Source: Coprothermobacterota bacterium (GTDB lineage Bacteria > Caldisericota > JANLFM01). Taken from it: 7,577 bases of DNA. Below, in pieces: positions 4,948 to 7,577 of the stretch (position 1 is its first letter; each line of letters opens with the position of its first letter). Both the position numbers and the translations under genes were made by a program. Under the pieces are notes generated by a model. That model did no database searches, was not told the DNA's origin, and saw nothing but the letters and a program-made list of their open reading frames with translations. Location of the stretch: NCBI GenBank assembly GCA_026389415.1, contig JAPLHX010000266.1:1-7577 (forward strand). Reading direction: 5' to 3'.

Positions 4948-6441
4948 CTAGTCTAGCTCTGTTACCCCCACATCATAATCTAGACCATTGATTCGCAAAA
5001 CAAATCGCTTCAAGGGATGCCCTTCCGGCAAGGCCTTCCCCTTAAGCGTTTCCTCCCTGGCCTTCAGCTTCAACGGGTCCCGCAATGTCTCGAAATAGTC
5101 TTTGGCGACCGCTGGATAGAGAGCGTAGATCAGGATATCCTCCTCTTGGTCCGAATAGGCCGCCATCTCCTTTGTTATCTTCTCCCATTCCGACGGAAGA
5201 TGATCGGCCGGACGGTCAGTAATCGGCTGCTCGTCGCCGATCGCTTTTTTCATCACTTGCGGATCAATCGGAGCGGGCGTCCTCCCATAGAGGCCCCGGC
5301 AAAGGTCCTTCACTTCCTGGATGATGATCTTATACCGCTCCCCTGCCAGCACGTTCATGGTGGCTTGTGTACCGACAATTTGAGAGGTGGGAGTGACTAA
5401 GGGCACATAGCCAAGCTCGGCTCTGACGCGGGGGATTTCTTTCAGTACATCTTCAAACTTGTCCAGCGCATTCTGCTTTTCCAACTGGCTGACCATATTG
5501 GTCAACATCCCACCGGGGACCTGATAGACCAGTGCCCGTACATCCACCCGTTCGGCTATCGGCGTGATTAAGTTGCGATAGGCAGTGTCCTTCAGTTCCT
5601 GAAAGTACTCTGTGATTTCCAGGAAATGGGATTTGTCCACCTTGAGCGTGAAACCCGCCGTGTCCAACATTTCTACCAGCGTTTCGGTGGGAGGTTGAGA
5701 GGTGCCGGATCCGAAGGGAGAAATCGCGCAATCTAGGATGTCTGCACCCGATTCGGCCGCTTGGAAGTAGGAGGTGGGTGCCATGCCCGTGGTGCAGTGG
5801 GAATGCAGGCAAACGGGAAGGCCAACCTCTGCTTTTAGGCGGGAAACCAGCTCGCGAGCGGAGGCGGGGGAAATCAAGCCGGCCATGTCTTTGATCGTGA
5901 TGATGTCGCAATCGAGGTGCTTCAATTCCTGTGCGAATCTCACGAAGCCATCAATGCTATGCACTGGGCTGAGGGTGTAAGAAATACAACCCTGCACGAT
6001 AGCGCCGGTCTTCTTCGCTACTCGGATCGACTTTTCCATGTTGCGGATATCGTTTAAGGCATCGAAGATGCGGAAGACATCAATCCCCAATTCGGCCGAT
6101 TTGTTGATGAAATGCTCTAAAATATCGTCGGCATAATGGCGGTAACCTACCAGATTCTGCCCCCGCAGCAGCATCTGCAGGTGGGTGTTCTTGGTGTGCT
6201 CCTTAAACACCCGGATCCGGTCCCAGGGATTCTCATTTAAGAAGCGGATCATGGTATCGAAAGTCGCCCCGCCCCACATCTCGAAAGACCAATAGCCTAC
6301 ACGATCCATCTGTTCGATCATGGGCACCATGTCCTTGGTCCGCAAACGCGTGGCAATCAAGGATTGATGGGCATCGCGAAAAACGGTTTCGGTGATCTGA
6401 ACCAGATGTCCTCGACCGATTGAGTTTTCGGTTTCTTTCAT
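4948..6441 (-). CDS. oadA: Transcarboxylase 5S / oxaloacetate decarboxylase alpha / pyruvate carboxylase B-type carboxyltransferase
   Basis: A 497-residue carboxyltransferase that moves CO2 between carboxybiotin and pyruvate/oxaloacetate. A DRE-TIM barrel occupies about 13-300. Its marks are ITETVFRDAHQSLIATRLRT from 16 (metal-binding D23), YWSFEMWGGATFD (50-62), GQNLVGYRHYADD (94-106), FRIFDALND (123-131), the lysine expected to be carbamylated and bind metal, K184 in TIKDMAG, and the metal-binding histidines H213 and H215 in LHSHCTTGMAP. The conserved C-terminal PYC_OADA domain follows (VPGGMLTNMVSQL from 308, PLVTPTSQIVGTQA at 347-360). The protein stops soon after LKRFVLRINGLDYDVGVTELD with no EAMKM biotin domain, unlike many OadA proteins; the carrier is the separate gene 10 nt upstream. 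Its length resembles the 5S subunit of propionibacterial transcarboxylase. GAGGG at 6449-6453 lies 7 nt before the ATG and overlaps the upstream stop. With the 12S-type gene in the same cassette, methylmalonyl-CoA:pyruvate carboxyl transfer is the likely role. A sodium-pump decarboxylase or split pyruvate carboxylase cannot be excluded without seeing whether a membrane subunit or biotin carboxylase exists. Confidence 0.94.
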   Translation of the reverse strand: MKETENSIGRGHLVQITETVFRDAHQSLIATRLRTKDMVPMIEQMDRVGYWSFEMWGGATFDTMIRFLNENPWDRIRVFKEHTKNTHLQMLLRGQNLVGYRHYADDILEHFINKSAELGIDVFRIFDALNDIRNMEKSIRVAKKTGAIVQGCISYTLSPVHSIDGFVRFAQELKHLDCDIITIKDMAGLISPASARELVSRLKAEVGLPVCLHSHCTTGMAPTSYFQAAESGADILDCAISPFGSGTSQPPTETLVEMLDTAGFTLKVDKSHFLEITEYFQELKDTAYRNLITPIAERVDVRALVYQVPGGMLTNMVSQLEKQNALDKFEDVLKEIPRVRAELGYVPLVTPTSQIVGTQATMNVLAGERYKIIIQEVKDLCRGLYGRTPAPIDPQVMKKAIGDEQPITDRPADHLPSEWEKITKEMAAYSDQEEDILIYALYPAVAKDYFETLRDPLKLKAREETLKGKALPEGHPLKRFVLRINGLDYDVGVTELD

Positions 6442-6451
6442 CGTTGCACCC

Positions 6452-6892
6452 TCATTTCATCACCACTAGAGTTTCCCCCGCCGTTACGTTCTGACCTTCT
6501 ACTACCAGGATCTGCTGGATTCGACCGGGGAAAGGGGCGGCCATCTCCGTTTCCATCTTCATCGCTTCCAGCGTAAGGATCACATCCCCTTCCTGCACTT
6601 CTTGTCCGGATTGGCAGAGGATCGCAATGATCTTGCCGGTCATTGGTGCTTGCACTTTCTTTAGTCCAACCATCTCCACGACCCTTGGTTTACCAGAGGG
6701 TGTCGGGGGAACGGAAGGCATCTGCACGGCGACTGTTTTCGGCGAGGAAACCGGAGCCCGGGGGGGAAGAACCGTGGGAGGAGCTTCCGCTGCCTGCGGC
6801 ATCACCAAGGGGTTTGTACTGCGACGAACCACCTCTTCCACTTCCACTTCATAGGTTTTGTTGTTCACTTTGATCAAGTATTTGCGAGCCAT
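6452..6892 (-). CDS. Biotin carboxyl carrier protein (transcarboxylase 1.3S type)
   Basis: A 146-residue carrier that shuttles carboxylate on biotin between the two carboxyltransferase subunits encoded on either side. A short N-terminal segment, ARKYLIKVNNKTYEVEVEEV (2-21), is typical of carriers in decarboxylase and transcarboxylase systems. A flexible Pro/Ala/Val-rich linker follows (about 30-68). The biotinyl domain runs from 78 to the end: KKVQAPMTGKIIAIL, then EAMKMETEMAAPFPG (109-123) with biotinyl lysine K112, and GQNVTAGETLVVMK at the end. The start at 6892 has AGGAGG 6 nt upstream (6899-6904), overlapping the stop of the small subunit gene 10 nt away. The arrangement small subunit, carrier, 5S subunit supports one complex. 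A role as carrier for acetyl-CoA carboxylase is unlikely given the cassette. Biotinylation needs a host BirA not seen here. Confidence 0.93.
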   Translation of the reverse strand: MARKYLIKVNNKTYEVEVEEVVRRSTNPLVMPQAAEAPPTVLPPRAPVSSPKTVAVQMPSVPPTPSGKPRVVEMVGLKKVQAPMTGKIIAILCQSGQEVQEGDVILTLEAMKMETEMAAPFPGRIQQILVVEGQNVTAGETLVVMK

Positions 6893-6902
6893 CGTTTCCC
6901 TC

Positions 6903-7094
6903 CTAACGGGGCAGGTTCATCATGTTATCGCGCCGGCCAACAATCCCCCAGAAGTTTATCTGAGAGCTCTGTACCGGCTTAATGGCGATCACCTTAAACG
7001 AGAGTTTTTCATCCTGCAAATAGCGGGACAAGGCAGCGGCGATCACCGCTTGGATGTCTTCCGGTACGCTTTCTACCACGTAATTCTCTTCCAT
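6903..7094 (-). CDS. Small OadG/MmdD-related subunit lacking a membrane helix
   Basis: A 63-residue protein between the 12S-type carboxyltransferase and the biotin carrier. It resembles the C-terminal part of OadG-like (gamma/delta) subunits of sodium-pump decarboxylases: a PEDIQAVIAAALSRYL helix near the N-terminus, and a C-terminal W(G/A)xxGRxxxM tail, here FWGIVGRRDNMMN. There is no N-terminal hydrophobic segment, whereas OadG proteins normally start with one, so this version should be soluble. In OadG the C-terminal tail helps attach the carboxyltransferase to the rest of the complex. A similar assembly role for this protein is inferred. Two consecutive ATGs occur (7097 and 7094). AAGGAG at 7100-7105 is 5 nt from the second and 2 nt from the first, so I annotate from 7094. 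The upstream stop codon overlaps this site (TAAGGAG), which suggests coupled translation. The relationship is judged by motif only. Confidence 0.72.
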   Translation of the reverse strand: MEENYVVESVPEDIQAVIAAALSRYLQDEKLSFKVIAIKPVQSSQINFWGIVGRRDNMMNLPR

Positions 7095-7099
7095 CATGG

Positions 7100-7105
7100 C
7101 TCCTT
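7100..7105 (-). promoter_or_regulatory. Shine-Dalgarno site of the small subunit gene, overlapping the upstream stop
   Basis: The minus strand reads TAAGGAGCCATGATG. The ribosome-binding site shares bases with the TAA of the carboxyltransferase gene, and its spacing favours the second ATG. Confidence 0.7.
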
Positions 7106-7577
7106 AGAGGGGGATGTTCCCCAGTTTTTTCAAGGGGGTCACTTCCCGCTTGGTCTTTAAGACGGACAAAGCCGATGCAATGCGGGCACGCGTTTCCGAT
7201 GGGTCAATCACTGCATCCACATAGCCCCGTTTGGCTGCCTCATAGGGATTGGAGAACAGGCGATCGTAGTCCGAGGTCAATTCCTGGCGACGTTGCTCAG
7301 GATCCGGGGCATTGTCGATCTCGCGCCGGAAGATGATATTGATTGAGGCTGAAGCCCCCATCACAGAGATTTCCGCTTGCGGCCAAGCCAAATTCAAATC
7401 CGCCCCTAGGCCCTTGCTGCACATGGCTATATGTGCGCCACCATAAGATTTTCGCAACGTGATCGTAATCTTGGGCACGGACGCCCAGGCATAAGCAAAA
7501 AGCAGCTTGGCCCCATGACGGATGATCCCCCCATGTTCCTGTTGTTTACCGGGCAGGTAGCCGGGAGTGTCCACTAG
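7104..7577 (-). CDS. mmdA: Acyl-CoA carboxyltransferase subunit (12S transcarboxylase / MmdA / PccB type), C-terminal part
   Basis: The 157 C-terminal residues of a protein that is normally about 515 long; the rest lies beyond the right edge. The frame is open to the edge, so a GTG near 7574 is not a real start. The fragment has DTPGYLPGKQQEHGGIIRHG (3-22), the VPKITITLRKSYGGAH region (34-49), SKGLGAD (54-60), AWPQAEISVMG (64-74), NIIFRREI (80-87) and the family tail KREVTPLKKLGNIPL. These subunits exchange carboxyl groups between carboxybiotin and acyl-CoA. With the downstream 5S-type subunit and free carrier, methylmalonyl-CoA/propionyl-CoA is the likely substrate pair. The residue aligned with the acyl-CoA specificity position studied in Streptomyces PccB (Asp in GGAYDVM) is Ile in GGAHIAM here, as I recall for decarboxylase-type relatives. 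The loop after MGA is SASIN, where most relatives have EGAVN. Methylmalonyl-CoA decarboxylase alpha and propionyl-CoA carboxylase beta are alternatives. Confidence 0.92.
   Translation of the reverse strand, partial: LVDTPGYLPGKQQEHGGIIRHGAKLLFAYAWASVPKITITLRKSYGGAHIAMCSKGLGADLNLAWPQAEISVMGASASINIIFRREIDNAPDPEQRRQELTSDYDRLFSNPYEAAKRGYVDAVIDPSETRARIASALSVLKTKREVTPLKKLGNIPL

Noticed and set aside
5453..5911. 152-codon minus-strand frame inside the 5S carboxyltransferase gene
   Set aside because: It is the same strand but another frame of a fully conserved gene. The translation is His/Arg/Gly-rich with no domain, a typical shadow frame.
1..7577. CRISPR arrays, tRNA or rRNA genes, insertion sequences, phage genes
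   Set aside because: I saw no regularly spaced repeats, RNA-gene signatures, transposase or integrase motifs. Nearly all sequence is accounted for by nine genes on one strand.

Overview
The window is a stretch of tightly packed bacterial genes, all on the minus strand, so the biological reading order runs from high to low coordinates. Purine-rich Shine-Dalgarno sites (AGGAGG, AAGGAG) sit in front of almost every gene. Most junctions are 10 nt or less, and one is an ATGA overlap. G+C looks slightly above half by eye. The gene content (split methylmalonyl-CoA carboxyltransferase subunits, two-subunit iron-sulfur fumarase, methanogen-type HdrA) suggests an anaerobe. A Bacillota/Clostridia-type propionate-metabolising, syntrophic or sulfate-reducing organism fits best, but this is inference; no rRNA or marker gene is present.

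Right part (7577 to 4948): a biotin-dependent carboxyl-transfer cassette in the order carboxyltransferase (12S/MmdA type, C-terminal 157 residues only), a 63-residue OadG-related small subunit without a membrane helix, a free biotin carrier protein (EAMKMET) and a 5S/OadA/PycB-type carboxyltransferase without its own biotin domain. Together these can move a carboxyl group between (methyl)malonyl-CoA and pyruvate/oxaloacetate, as in the methylmalonyl-CoA pathway.

Middle (4947 to 4763): the only sizeable intergenic gap, 185 nt. It holds a TATAAT box, a good intrinsic-terminator hairpin with a T9 tract immediately after it, and a tiny hydrophobic reading frame of doubtful reality.

Left part (4762 to 1): a GcvH-like lipoyl carrier protein with an unusual ETGKW lipoylation site, a lipoate-protein ligase with a fused C-terminal domain, the alpha and beta subunits of class I fumarase, and HdrA, a flavin and iron-sulfur electron-transfer protein cut off by the window edge at the start of its C-terminal ferredoxin domain.

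The fumarase links malate and fumarate to the oxaloacetate handled by the carboxyl-transfer cassette, so both parts fit one C4-dicarboxylate/propionate route. The most interesting feature is the lipoyl-protein/lipoate-ligase pair with HdrA and no glycine-cleavage genes in view. It recalls the lipoate-binding protein plus Hdr-like systems of sulfur oxidisers, but here it is in a fumarase/transcarboxylase setting and with a different HdrA type.
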